A stretch of DNA of 54,184 bases from an uncultured Lentisphaerota bacterium (lineage in GTDB: Bacteria; Verrucomicrobiota; Kiritimatiellia; RFP12; UBA1067): positions 1-54,184 of the forward strand of contig ONVK01000032.1 in NCBI GenBank assembly GCA_900321255.1. The letters are read 5' to 3'. The notes below the pieces were generated by a model. It searched no databases and was not told the DNA's origin. It saw nothing but the letters and a program-made list of their open reading frames with translations. The position numbers and the translations under genes were made by a program. This document shows, one piece after another, positions 35,756-43,997 of this stretch. How positions within the stretch are numbered: the first letter of the stretch is position 1; each line of letters opens with the position of its first letter.

Positions 35756-36979
35756 CTAAAGGACCTTCTTCATCCGCTCGACCGCTTCGACAACGTTCTC
35801 GCGTGAGTTGAACGACGAGATGCGGATGTATCCCTCTCCGGCCCTGCCGAAGCCCGCGCCAGGAGTCGTAACGACGTTCGCCTCCTTGAGAAGACGGTCG
35901 AAGAACTCCCAGCTGTCGCCCTTCACGCCGACCCAGAGGTACGGCGAATTTCCTCCGCCGGAGACGCCGTAGCCGAGGGCGGAAAGCGCCTCCTTCATGA
36001 TGCGGCCGTTCTCGAGGTAGAAGTCGATCGTCGCCTTGGTCTGCGCCTGGCCCTCGGGCGAATAGATCGCCTCCGCGCCGCGCTGGGTAATGTAGCTCGC
36101 GCCGTTGAACTTGGTTGTCTGGCGCCGCGTCCACATAGGCCTCAGTTCGACGGGCGAGCCGTCCTTCGCATACGCGACGAGCCCCTTCGGAACTACCGTG
36201 TAGCCGCAGCGGACGCCGGTGAAGCCCGCAGTCTTGGAGTAGCTGCGGAATTCGATCGCGCACTTCCTCGCGCCATCGCACTCGTAGATGGAATGGGGAA
36301 TGCCGGGGGTCCTTATGAACGCCTCGTAAGCGGCGTCGAAGAGGATAAGCGACTTGTTCGCATTCGCCCAGTCGACCCACTTCTGGAGCTGTTCCTTCGT
36401 TGCGACGGCACCGGTCGGGTTGTTCGGGTAGCAGAGGTATACGATGTCCGCGCCCTCGGCCGCTTCTGGACCGGGCACAAAGTCGTTCGACGCGTCGCAC
36501 GTCAAGTATACGAGCCCCGCGTAGCGCCCGCCCTCGTTCGCGCCTGTACGGCCGGCCATCACGTTCGTGTCGACGTAGACGGGGTAGACGGGATCGCCGA
36601 CTGCGATCTTGACGTCGTGCCCGAAGAGCTCCTGTATGTTGCCGCAGTCGCACTTCGCGCCGTCGGAAACGAATATCTCGTCGGCCGCGATGTCGATGCC
36701 GCGGTCCTGGAAGTCGACCTTGGCCGCCTTCTCGCGCAGGAACGCATACCCCTGCTCCGGGCCGTAGCCATGGAAGTCACTGCGTGTCGCCTCGTCGTCT
36801 ACCGCCTTGTGCATCGCCTTCACGACGGCGTCGCAGAGCGGCTCCGTCACGTCGCCTATGCCGAGACGGATGATCTTCGCGTCGGGATTCGCCGACTGGT
36901 GCGCGGCGACGCGGTGGGCTATCTCGGTGAAGAGGTAGCTTGCCTGTATTTTCGAGTAGTTTTCGTTTACGTGGAGCAT
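35756..36979 (-). CDS. dapL: LL-diaminopimelate aminotransferase
   Basis: The 407-residue PLP enzyme converts tetrahydrodipicolinate directly to LL-diaminopimelate with glutamate, bypassing the succinylase and acetylase branches. It is a fold-type I aminotransferase with [66 protein letters not shown] and the PLP Lys in [38 protein letters not shown] is typical of DapL. The pathway is common in PVC bacteria and plants, and dapA lies at 49.3 kb. The 5' gap is filled entirely by a heptad repeat and has no visible ribosome site. Confidence 0.95.
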   Translation of the reverse strand: MLHVNENYSKIQASYLFTEIAHRVAAHQSANPDAKIIRLGIGDVTEPLCDAVVKAMHKAVDDEATRSDFHGYGPEQGYAFLREKAAKVDFQDRGIDIAADEIFVSDGAKCDCGNIQELFGHDVKIAVGDPVYPVYVDTNVMAGRTGANEGGRYAGLVYLTCDASNDFVPGPEAAEGADIVYLCYPNNPTGAVATKEQLQKWVDWANANKSLILFDAAYEAFIRTPGIPHSIYECDGARKCAIEFRSYSKTAGFTGVRCGYTVVPKGLVAYAKDGSPVELRPMWTRRQTTKFNGASYITQRGAEAIYSPEGQAQTKATIDFYLENGRIMKEALSALGYGVSGGGNSPYLWVGVKGDSWEFFDRLLKEANVVTTPGAGFGRAGEGYIRISSFNSRENVVEAVERMKKVL

Positions 36980-36981
36980 GG

Positions 36982-37037
36982 GTTGAGAGTTTAAAGTTTG
37001 ATGTTTAAAGTTAGATGTTTAGAGTTTGAAGTTTATG
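36982..37037. repeat. Heptanucleotide repeat (GTTTRAA)n between dapL and the O-antigen ligase gene
   Basis: Eight 7-nt units of consensus GTTTRAA fill the whole gap between dapL and the upstream gene and overlap that gene's stop codon TAA at 37033. The same unit occurs inside lpxB at 50584. On the minus strand it forms the dapL leader. Confidence 0.85.
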
Positions 37038-38694
37038 AATGGCGGCCGCGTTTCTTCAGGCGTGGCAGATACCCGTCGATGGCCGCAAGCGACACGAGAA
37101 AGAGCGAAAGGATCGCAGGTGATCTCATGGGGCAGTCGCCGAAGGCGTGGATCAGCGTGGCAACCGCGGCCATCAATATGCAGAAAACGGGAGCAGGAAT
37201 GACAAATATCTGGATTGGCTGCGGCGGCTGCTCCTTCGGCGGCGTGAACCTGTAGGCGTTTATGAGCTCCTTCCATATCCGGCCGATCGGCCACACCGTC
37301 ATTACGACGATCAGGACGAGAAGTCCGAGGCCCACCACGCCGTGCTCGGCGAGGAACTGCAGATAGTCGTTGTGGACATTGGCTCCGCCGACCTTCTGGA
37401 TCTGCCTGAGCTCCTTGTCCGTCATGTACTGGAGGCCGAAGTGCTTGTATCCCCATCCGCCTACGCCGAATATCGGATGGTCCTTCCATATCTCCGTGGC
37501 GACGCGCACGTGGTACTGGCCCTTGCCGGTGACGCGGTCGAGGACGCCGGTCGTGTCGAGCGTATCCACCTCCTTCTGCAGGCTGGACGGCATGAACGTC
37601 ACTGCGCACATGGAAATCAGGGTGAGCGCCACGGCGCTGAAGACGGTGGCCTTCACGCGCTGCGCCTTCTTCATCTTCGCGAAGAGGCACATGAACGTAT
37701 GCAGGAAGAAAATGACGGCAAGGCCCGTCACGAGCATGACGGCCGCCCTTGAAAGCGTGTCGAGCGCGCAGAAGAAAAATATGAATGCAGGAATCAGATA
37801 GTAGTGCTTCTCCCAGAACGACACGGTCTTCTGCGCACCCTTAGAATGGTGGTGGTGATGGTGGTGCTTCTGCTGCGAAGGCGCATTGCCGTCTTCCTTC
37901 CCCGCGTCCTTCCCTGCTTCGACGGCCGCAGTCGCGTTCTCCGCGCCGGTGCTCTTCGACGAACCGCCTTCCCGGGACGAACCCGACACAGAGAGATTCA
38001 TCTCCGACTCCTTGCGGCGCACATCGTCGAGATGCCAGCGCCAGAGACCTATGGACAGGGCGAAGAGAGTCGTAAAGTAGTCGCCCGCCATGTTCGGATA
38101 TCCGAAGGTCGAGAAGAAATATGCGTTCTGGAAGCATTCCTCGACCCACAGCGGCCCTTTCGCGTGCGTGACCTGCTGCACGGCGCCAACTATGCCGAGC
38201 GCAAGGCCGTTCCACACTACGAGCGCGAGCAGGTCTCGTTTGCCGCGTTTCAGCAGCGCATGCTTGACGGCGATGAGCGCGACAAGCGAGGGGACGAACC
38301 ACATCACGACGTTGAGGTGCTGGAGTCTGTTGACGCAGAACGGGAAGAACGGTATCGTCGGGCTTGGGTCGGCGCCGGCCTGTATCTCTGGATAGTCGCA
38401 CACCGGACAGAGGCCATGGTTGAGAAACGGTATGAGCAGAAGCGCGATGAAGCCGAGCGAAACCCATACGAGCGGATCCTTCTTCATGTCCGACCACACG
38501 CGCGCCCTCGCCTCGTACGACGTCTCGCCTTCATGCTGCTGGGGGAAGCATATCATCGCCTCGATCAGGATCGCCGTCAGCCACGGCATCACGCCGACGA
38601 GGTATTCCGCCCGTGTGCCGCCGAAGAGCCACGCGAAAGCGGCCAGGACGAGAAACACGGCGAGGACGACTACGTTATCGTAGAGATAGCGCAT
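37033..38694 (-). CDS. O-antigen ligase-like polytopic membrane protein
   Basis: ATG 38694 gives 553 residues with about ten membrane segments. The large periplasmic loop contains the Wzy/WaaL-type motif (EIWKDHPIFGVGGWGYKHF, then NVHNDYLQFLAEHGVVGL with the conserved HNDYL). The protein should join or polymerise surface glycan in the periplasm. A hydrophilic loop contains an uninterrupted run of seven His (about 277-283) after a Lys/Glu/Asp-rich segment. The start overlaps the end of ispG by 20 nt. A TTG codon 2 residues earlier is possible but less likely. Confidence 0.88.
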   Translation of the reverse strand: MRYLYDNVVVLAVFLVLAAFAWLFGGTRAEYLVGVMPWLTAILIEAMICFPQQHEGETSYEARARVWSDMKKDPLVWVSLGFIALLLIPFLNHGLCPVCDYPEIQAGADPSPTIPFFPFCVNRLQHLNVVMWFVPSLVALIAVKHALLKRGKRDLLALVVWNGLALGIVGAVQQVTHAKGPLWVEECFQNAYFFSTFGYPNMAGDYFTTLFALSIGLWRWHLDDVRRKESEMNLSVSGSSREGGSSKSTGAENATAAVEAGKDAGKEDGNAPSQQKHHHHHHHSKGAQKTVSFWEKHYYLIPAFIFFFCALDTLSRAAVMLVTGLAVIFFLHTFMCLFAKMKKAQRVKATVFSAVALTLISMCAVTFMPSSLQKEVDTLDTTGVLDRVTGKGQYHVRVATEIWKDHPIFGVGGWGYKHFGLQYMTDKELRQIQKVGGANVHNDYLQFLAEHGVVGLGLLVLIVVMTVWPIGRIWKELINAYRFTPPKEQPPQPIQIFVIPAPVFCILMAAVATLIHAFGDCPMRSPAILSLFLVSLAAIDGYLPRLKKRGRHS

Positions 38695-39745
38695 ATTCAA
38701 CTACCTTTCCTGCGGCGTCCTCCTCGGACACCTTGCAAATTTGTTTGCCCTTTACGTACAGAAGAAACTCGCCGTCGCCGCCGCAGAGCGCGACGTCCGC
38801 GCCCTTTGCCTCGCCGGGGCCGTTTACGACGCAGCCCATTACGGCGACGCGAGGCAGCTTCACGCCGTCCTTCGCAAGCGTTTCGAGCGCAATCTCGACC
38901 TGCGAGGCGACATGCATCAAATCCACTTTAGTGCGTCCGCAGGTAGGGCACGACGTTATCGCGGGGCCCGGCTCCCTCAAGCCAAGGGCGCGAAGGATCT
39001 CCATGCCGACCCTGACTTCCTTCTCCGGCTTTGCGGTGAGCGACACCCTTATCGTGTCGCCGATCCCTTCGGAAAGAAGGATGCCAAGCGCGACCGAGTT
39101 CCTGACCGCCCCCGGGATGAGCGTCCCCGCCTCGGTGACGCCGACATGAAGCGGACAGTCGGTCCTCTCGGCGAGAAGACGGTATGTCGCAAGCGTCTCA
39201 AGGACATTCGACGCCTTCGCGGAAATGACGACATCGCGGAAGCCCTCGTCCTCAAGCAGTTTCAGGTGCCCGAGTGCAGAGCGGACAAGCGCCTCGGGAA
39301 CGTCGATCTTCCCGGCGTCGAGCTCTTCGCGAAGCGGCTTCTCGAGGGAGCCGAGGTTCACGCCGATTCGGACAGGGACCTTCTTCTCCTTCGCCGCGCG
39401 GGCGACTGCCTGGACCCTGTCGCGCGAGCCGATGTTGCCGGGATTGAGGCGAAGCGCGTCTGTCCCCGCCTCTATCGCCGCGAGCGCGCAGCGGTAGTCG
39501 AAGTGGATGTCGGCGACGAGCGGAATCGGAGATGACTTTTTTACTTCGCCGAGAACTTTCGCCGCTTCGACGTCGGGAACGGTCAGTCGAAAGACGTCGC
39601 AGCCGAGCGCCGCGCACGAGCGGACCTGCTCGACGAGCGCCGCCGCATCGTGCGGGTCGGCGTTCGCCATGGTCTGTACACTAACCGGCGCTCCACCGCC
39701 GACTGCAAGCGCGCCGACCTTAATTGCTCGTGTTGCTCGTCTCAT
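38675..39745 (-). CDS. ispG: 4-hydroxy-3-methylbut-2-en-1-yl diphosphate synthase
   Basis: The 356-residue iron-sulfur enzyme makes HMBPP from methylerythritol cyclodiphosphate in the non-mevalonate isoprenoid pathway. ATG 39745 lies inside the 3' end of rseP (26-nt overlap). The TIM barrel has VGGGAPVSVQTMANADPHDA, PLVADIHFDYRCALAAIEAG and RLNPGNIG. The cluster-binding Cys residues are in SCPTCGRTKVD and in VMGCVVNGPGEAKGADVALC. It is the short, two-domain bacterial form. dxr is two genes upstream and ispF lies at 48.8 kb, so three pathway steps are in this window. Confidence 0.96.
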   Translation of the reverse strand: MRRATRAIKVGALAVGGGAPVSVQTMANADPHDAAALVEQVRSCAALGCDVFRLTVPDVEAAKVLGEVKKSSPIPLVADIHFDYRCALAAIEAGTDALRLNPGNIGSRDRVQAVARAAKEKKVPVRIGVNLGSLEKPLREELDAGKIDVPEALVRSALGHLKLLEDEGFRDVVISAKASNVLETLATYRLLAERTDCPLHVGVTEAGTLIPGAVRNSVALGILLSEGIGDTIRVSLTAKPEKEVRVGMEILRALGLREPGPAITSCPTCGRTKVDLMHVASQVEIALETLAKDGVKLPRVAVMGCVVNGPGEAKGADVALCGGDGEFLLYVKGKQICKVSEEDAAGKVVEYALSLR

Positions 39746-40895
39746 TCGTGACTGTCGTAACGGTATTCGTCTCTGCCGCCTCCGCGGCTTCCGGCTTGTA
39801 GGTGTGGATGCGCCAGCTCCTTTGCGCATCGCGGAAAATCAGTATCGCCATCACTCCGAGAAGAACAAACATGAACGCCGTCGAAACAGCGGCTACGATC
39901 TTCTCCGGTACGCGCCTGCGGAATATCAGCGCGATAAGCGCAAACATGATGAGCCCTCCGTCGAGCACCGGTATCGGCAGCAGGTTGAGAACGGCGAGGT
40001 TGACGTTAAGGAACCGCAGAAAGCCGATTCCGTCCCAGAAATCGTGCCGCACGGACTTGTAAATCCCCTCAACGATCATCAGCGGACCGCCCAGGGCCTT
40101 TGCGGTGTTCTTCGTCTCCTTTGGAGTCACAAGCCCCTTCAGCACTCGGAATATCGACCCGGCGTCCCAGAGAAGCTGTTTCAGCGGGCTCCTCGCCGGG
40201 AGCCAGTGCCTCAGGCCGTTCTCCATCGGAAGGCTGAGGGCGCCAATCGCAAACACGCCGGTGACCTTGTCCTGGTCTGGCGTCATCACAACTGTGCGCT
40301 CCGCGCCGCTCTTGTCGCGGATGACGAACTCCGTCTCCTTCCCCCCTGCGATCTGGACCTCCACCTGCATCTGCGACCAGGTGTTCACTTTCTTCCCGGC
40401 GACAGAGACAATGGTATCGCCCTCCTTTACGCCGGCCTTTTCCGCAGGCATCCCCTTTAGTGTATCCGTTACCTCGCATGTCAGTTCGCCGAACTTGTCG
40501 GCCGACAGCGCGGAAAGGATGAACGCCAGAACGACTGCGAGTAAAATGTTCATTCCCGGGCCCGCCACGGCGACGGCGATCTCCTTCCACGGCGAAATCT
40601 CCTTCTTCCCCGCTCCCGGCTTGTCGTTTCCGGCTCCCCCCTCGAGCTTCTTCGTGCCTTCCGGGTCAACATCGGGGATCATCACGTAGCCGCCGAGCGG
40701 AATCCAGCTGATACGGTATTCAACACCCTTCCAGGTCTTCTTCCAGATCGCGGGGCCAAAGCCAATCGAGAAGCGATCGACCTTGAGCCCCAGCTTAAGC
40801 GCGACGATAAAGTGACCGAACTCGTGAATCGCGATCGCGAGCGAGAAGAACACGATGCAGATCGCAATATATCCTATCGTGACAAGTATTTCCAT
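39720..40895 (-). CDS. rseP: Site-2 (RseP-type) intramembrane zinc metalloprotease with PDZ domain
   Basis: The 391-residue protein starts at ATG 40895, overlapping the dxr end by 22 nt. The first membrane helix carries the zinc motif AIHEFGHF and the third the second metal ligand in LPIPVLDGG. Between them lies one PDZ domain (GMPAEKAGVKEGDTIVSV). A charged insert follows the PLGGYVMIPDVDPEG loop. It cuts anti-sigma factors or leftover signal peptides within the membrane. The order dxr-rseP is widely conserved in bacteria. The Thr/Asn-rich C-terminal tail (TNTVTTVTNETSNTSN) is unusual. Confidence 0.95.
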   Translation of the reverse strand: MEILVTIGYIAICIVFFSLAIAIHEFGHFIVALKLGLKVDRFSIGFGPAIWKKTWKGVEYRISWIPLGGYVMIPDVDPEGTKKLEGGAGNDKPGAGKKEISPWKEIAVAVAGPGMNILLAVVLAFILSALSADKFGELTCEVTDTLKGMPAEKAGVKEGDTIVSVAGKKVNTWSQMQVEVQIAGGKETEFVIRDKSGAERTVVMTPDQDKVTGVFAIGALSLPMENGLRHWLPARSPLKQLLWDAGSIFRVLKGLVTPKETKNTAKALGGPLMIVEGIYKSVRHDFWDGIGFLRFLNVNLAVLNLLPIPVLDGGLIMFALIALIFRRRVPEKIVAAVSTAFMFVLLGVMAILIFRDAQRSWRIHTYKPEAAEAAETNTVTTVTNETSNTSN

Positions 40896-41944
40896 GTCCA
40901 GTCGTTTGCCTCCCACACGGCGTCAAGCGAGTCACAGGGGATGTCGGGCGCATTCCCAAGGCACTCCTCTACCGTCTTCGCTATGTCCGTGTATTTGATT
41001 TTGCCGTTCAAGAAAGCATCTACCGCCCATTCATCCGCTGCAGCAAGCACAGCCGCGGCGCATCCGCCGCGATCGCACGCCTCCTTTACGAGCCGGAGGC
41101 ACGGGAAGCGCACCGGGTCCGGCGCGCGGAAGGTAAGGGAGCCGAGCTTCGCAAGGTCGAGCGCGGCGCGTTCGCTCGGAAGGCGGTTAGGCCACGTGAG
41201 CGCGTACTGTATCGCGACGCGCATGTCGGGCGGCGAGAGCTGCGCAAGCGTCGCGCCGTCCGAGAAAGTGACGAGGGAATGCACTATCGACTCGGGATGC
41301 ACCACGACGTCGATCTTGGCCACTGGAATGTCGAAAAGCCACCTCGCCTCAAGTATCTCGAAGCCCTTGTTCATCATCGTGGAGCTGTCGATCGTGACCT
41401 TGGGGCCCATCTTCCAGCGCGGATGGTTGAGCGCCTGTTCAACCGCAACAGACGAAAGGTCGGCCGGCTCGTCGAGAAACGGTCCGCCACTCGCCGTCAG
41501 GACAAGCCGCTCGACTGATTCGCGCGGCGACCCCTGCAGACACTGGAAAATGGCAGAATGTTCGCTGTCAACTGGAAGAAGCCGTACGCCCCTTTCCTTC
41601 GCGCGACGCGTGACGAACTCACCTGCCATCACCATGACTTCCTTCGTGGCAAGCGCGACATCCATGCCCTTCTCGATTGCTGCCATCGTCGGCTTGAGGC
41701 CCGACATTCCTACTGTCGCAACGAGACAGACATCTGCATCGTTCTCCTCGACAGCGCGAACCGCGGCGTCTTCGCCGCAGTACGCCTTCGCGCCAACCTC
41801 GCAGGCAAGCGCCTCGCATTGCTCGCGTGAACTGCGCACAGCAAGCGCGACAACTTTGAATTCGTCAGGATGAGACAGGGCGACGTCAATCGCATTTCTG
41901 CCAATCGACCCCGTCGCGCCAAGAATAATGATTTTCTTTGCCAC
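40874..41944 (-). CDS. dxr: 1-deoxy-D-xylulose 5-phosphate reductoisomerase
   Basis: The 356-residue enzyme converts DXP to methylerythritol phosphate with NADPH. The start is GTG 41944 (KKIIILGATGSIGRNAIDVA); sequence farther upstream in frame only translates the heptad repeat. Conserved residues are in PVDSEHSAIFQCL, LTASGGPF, HPRWKMGPKVTIDSSTMMNK and VVHPESIVHSLVTF. The repeat at 41951 supplies an AGGA ribosome-site-like sequence about 8 nt before the GTG, so the repeat may be part of its translation signal. It lies between cysS and rseP. Confidence 0.96.
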   Translation of the reverse strand: MAKKIIILGATGSIGRNAIDVALSHPDEFKVVALAVRSSREQCEALACEVGAKAYCGEDAAVRAVEENDADVCLVATVGMSGLKPTMAAIEKGMDVALATKEVMVMAGEFVTRRAKERGVRLLPVDSEHSAIFQCLQGSPRESVERLVLTASGGPFLDEPADLSSVAVEQALNHPRWKMGPKVTIDSSTMMNKGFEILEARWLFDIPVAKIDVVVHPESIVHSLVTFSDGATLAQLSPPDMRVAIQYALTWPNRLPSERAALDLAKLGSLTFRAPDPVRFPCLRLVKEACDRGGCAAAVLAAADEWAVDAFLNGKIKYTDIAKTVEECLGNAPDIPCDSLDAVWEANDWTWKYLSR

Positions 41945-41950
41945 CCCTAC

Positions 41951-42006
41951 TTCCTGACTCCTAAGTACTGACTCCTGACCCCTGACTCCTGACCCCTGAC
42001 TCCTAA
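41951..42006. repeat. Heptanucleotide repeat (CTGACYC)n between cysS and dxr
   Basis: Eight 7-nt units of the same consensus as at 3351 fill the gap. They contain the cysS stop TAG (42003-42005), from a degenerate unit, and place AGGA 8 nt before the dxr GTG. Confidence 0.85.
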
Positions 42007-43364
42007 CCCTTCTTCTCCAAACTCTGTCCATCACGGGAGTCTTTAACAGTCCAGCCAAGCGCGGCAATTTCGTCGCGAAGCCGGTCAGACTCTGCCCAGT
42101 TCTTCGATTTCCTGGCTTCGGCGCGGGCATCGAGAAGTGCCTTGACTTCGGCAGGAATCGCCTCTTCCTTCTTCTCGTTCTCGAAGAAGATGACGCCAAG
42201 CACTTCGTCCATGCGCTTGAATACGCCAAGCGTTCCTGCCGCGCCCTTTCCGTTTGCATCGCGGACAAGCTCGAATAGCGCCGCGAACGCACGCGGCAGG
42301 TTGAGGTCGTCGTTTACAGCGTCGGCAAAGTCCTGGAGGTGCTTCGTAGCCCATTCAGGCGCCTCGCCATCGGTCGCCTGGGCGACGCAACGGTCGATCT
42401 TGTCGAGCGCCTTTCTCGCGTCCTCGAGCGCGGTGAATGCGAAGTTGAGCCCAGTGCGATAGTGCGCGTTGATGAGAACATAGCGGATCTCGCGCCCTGT
42501 GTATCCCTTCTCGAGAAGATCGCGGAGCGTGAAGAAGTTGCCCGCCGACTTCGACATCTTCTCGCCGTTGACGCGCAGGTGCGCACAGTGCATCCAAGTC
42601 CTGACGAACTCCTTGCCTGTCGCGGCCTCTGCTTGTGCGATTTCGTTCTCGTGGTGCGGGAAGAGGTTGTCTATGCCGCCCGTATGAAGGTCGAACGTCT
42701 CGCCAAGGTACTTCATCGACATCGCGGAGCACTCGATGTGCCAGCCAGGGCGGCCGCGTCCCCACGGCGAATCCCAGCCGACAGGGCCGTCGGACTCCTC
42801 CCACGCCTTCCACAGCGCGAAGTCGCCGACGTTCTCCTTGTCGTATTCGTCCGCCGCGCACCTCAGGCCCGTGCGCTGGTTGTCGAAGTCGATGTGAGCG
42901 AGCTTGCCGTAGCCCGGGAACTCGCGAACCTTGAAGTAGACCGAGCCGTCCTCGCTCTGGTAGGCGACGCCCTTGTCCATCAGCTTCTGGACGAGCGCGA
43001 TCATCTCGGGGATGTGGTCCGTCGCCGCGGGATAGACCTCGGCAGGCTGGATGTTGAGCTTCTTCAAATCCGCGAAGAAAGCGTCCTTGTACGTCTTCGT
43101 GTAGTCCGTGAGCGCTACGCCCGCGGCATTTGCGCCGCGGATCGTCTTGTCGTCGACGTCCGTCAAGTTCATCACCTGGCGGATCTTCATCCCGTTGAAC
43201 TGGATGACGCGGCGGAGTATGTCTTCGAAAGCGTACGCGCGGAAGTTCCCGATATGCGCGAAATTGTAGACGGTCGGGCCGCACGTATAGAGGCGGATTT
43301 CGTTCCCCTCGAGCGGCTTCAGTTCCTCGACCCTTCTCGTCAGCGAGTTATAGACGTTCATCAT
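42003..43364 (-). CDS. cysS: Cysteinyl-tRNA synthetase
   Basis: The 453-residue class I synthetase charges tRNA-Cys in the cytoplasm. Features are LYTCGPTVYNFAHIGNFRAY (zinc Cys and HIGH-like motif), NLTDVDDKTI, GRPGWHIECSAMSMKYLG, HTGGIDNLFPHHENEIAQAE and the KMSKS loop GEKMSKSAGNFFTLRDLL. The length is normal. The ATG is 7 nt after TATAAT with no ribosome site, so the mRNA is probably leaderless; an ATG immediately follows the first. It heads a seven-gene operon to 34.5 kb and shares a palindromic promoter region with the GTPase locus. Confidence 0.97.
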   Translation of the reverse strand: MMNVYNSLTRRVEELKPLEGNEIRLYTCGPTVYNFAHIGNFRAYAFEDILRRVIQFNGMKIRQVMNLTDVDDKTIRGANAAGVALTDYTKTYKDAFFADLKKLNIQPAEVYPAATDHIPEMIALVQKLMDKGVAYQSEDGSVYFKVREFPGYGKLAHIDFDNQRTGLRCAADEYDKENVGDFALWKAWEESDGPVGWDSPWGRGRPGWHIECSAMSMKYLGETFDLHTGGIDNLFPHHENEIAQAEAATGKEFVRTWMHCAHLRVNGEKMSKSAGNFFTLRDLLEKGYTGREIRYVLINAHYRTGLNFAFTALEDARKALDKIDRCVAQATDGEAPEWATKHLQDFADAVNDDLNLPRAFAALFELVRDANGKGAAGTLGVFKRMDEVLGVIFFENEKKEEAIPAEVKALLDARAEARKSKNWAESDRLRDEIAALGWTVKDSRDGQSLEKKG

Positions 43365-43371
43365 GACGCAT

Positions 43372-43416
43372 ATTATACCAAATACAGCGGCGGAACGGCG
43401 CTGTATTTGGTATAAT
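43372..43416. promoter_or_regulatory. Perfect 18-bp inverted repeat forming a bidirectional promoter
   Basis: ATTATACCAAATACAGCG (43372-43389) is followed after 9 nt by its exact reverse complement (43399-43416). Each outer end is an outward-facing TTTGGTATAAT, driving cysS leftward (ATG 7 nt away) and the GTPase operon rightward (GTG 8 nt away). The arms could also form a hairpin or an operator for one shared regulator. Confidence 0.8.
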
Positions 43417-43424
43417 CTACGGCA

Positions 43425-43997
43425 GTGGAAGGTTTTGCCAGAATCGCGACGACGACGTACTCCGCATTTCGCGGATACGCATGGTCGCGCATCCCGCCCG
43501 GCACCGACGAGGCCGTGCTTGACGCGCTGCGGCGCCTCGCATGCGACGGACGCGGCGATTTCCCGGAACCGGACGCCATGGCGCGCGGACTCGTCTCAGA
43601 CGGGCGGCTTGCCGCAGCCTACTCGGTTCGCACTGTCGCAGGATGGGACAGCGAAGGCCGTGCGTCCGAGTACCTGGCGCTTGCGCTGATGCCGGTTGAG
43701 GACGCCGTTCGCATAGACCTCGTCGCCCTGCTCGCGAACCCCTTCTTCGCGTTGCCGTTCCGCGAACCGCCGGCGACAATAGAGTATTCGGGCCCGCAGT
43801 CCGCGATTCCGCCGACCGACGCCGCGGGGCGGCTCCTCTGCAGGCACATCCTCGACCGCTTCGACCCACATGCGGCGGGAGCGCTTCTCGCCGCATACGG
43901 CAAGAACTCCGCGAGGTGGACTGTCCGGCTTTGCGACGACGGAAACGCCACCGTAGAATGCGGCGAATGGAGAAAACCGTCGGAGGGCGCAAAATGA
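43425..43997 (+). CDS. Unknown protein partnered with a GTPase, possibly GAP1-N-like
   Basis: GTG 43425, 8 nt after TATAAT, opens a 190-residue soluble protein without membrane segments. The N-terminus (ATTTYSAFRGYAWSRIPPG) and the central part (AYSVRTVAGWDSEGRASEYL, ALMPVEDA) recall the N-terminal domain of GTPase-associated protein 1 (GAP1-N) families. The resemblance is by eye and weak. It overlaps the next gene as ATGA, so the two products are probably made in equal amounts and act together. The role is inferred from that coupling only. Confidence 0.55.
   Translation: MEGFARIATTTYSAFRGYAWSRIPPGTDEAVLDALRRLACDGRGDFPEPDAMARGLVSDGRLAAAYSVRTVAGWDSEGRASEYLALALMPVEDAVRIDLVALLANPFFALPFREPPATIEYSGPQSAIPPTDAAGRLLCRHILDRFDPHAAGALLAAYGKNSARWTVRLCDDGNATVECGEWRKPSEGAK

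Noticed and set aside
37846..37866. Seven-His run considered as cloning-tag contamination
   Set aside because: It lies in the middle of a chromosomal gene with mixed CAC/CAT codons and normal flanking sequence on both sides.
41951..42006. Tandem repeats considered as a CRISPR array
   Set aside because: Units are 7 nt with no spacers and no cas genes are nearby.
42355..43284. 309-codon alternative minus-strand frame within cysS
   Set aside because: The cysS frame carries all synthetase signatures; this frame is Arg/Gly-rich without motifs.
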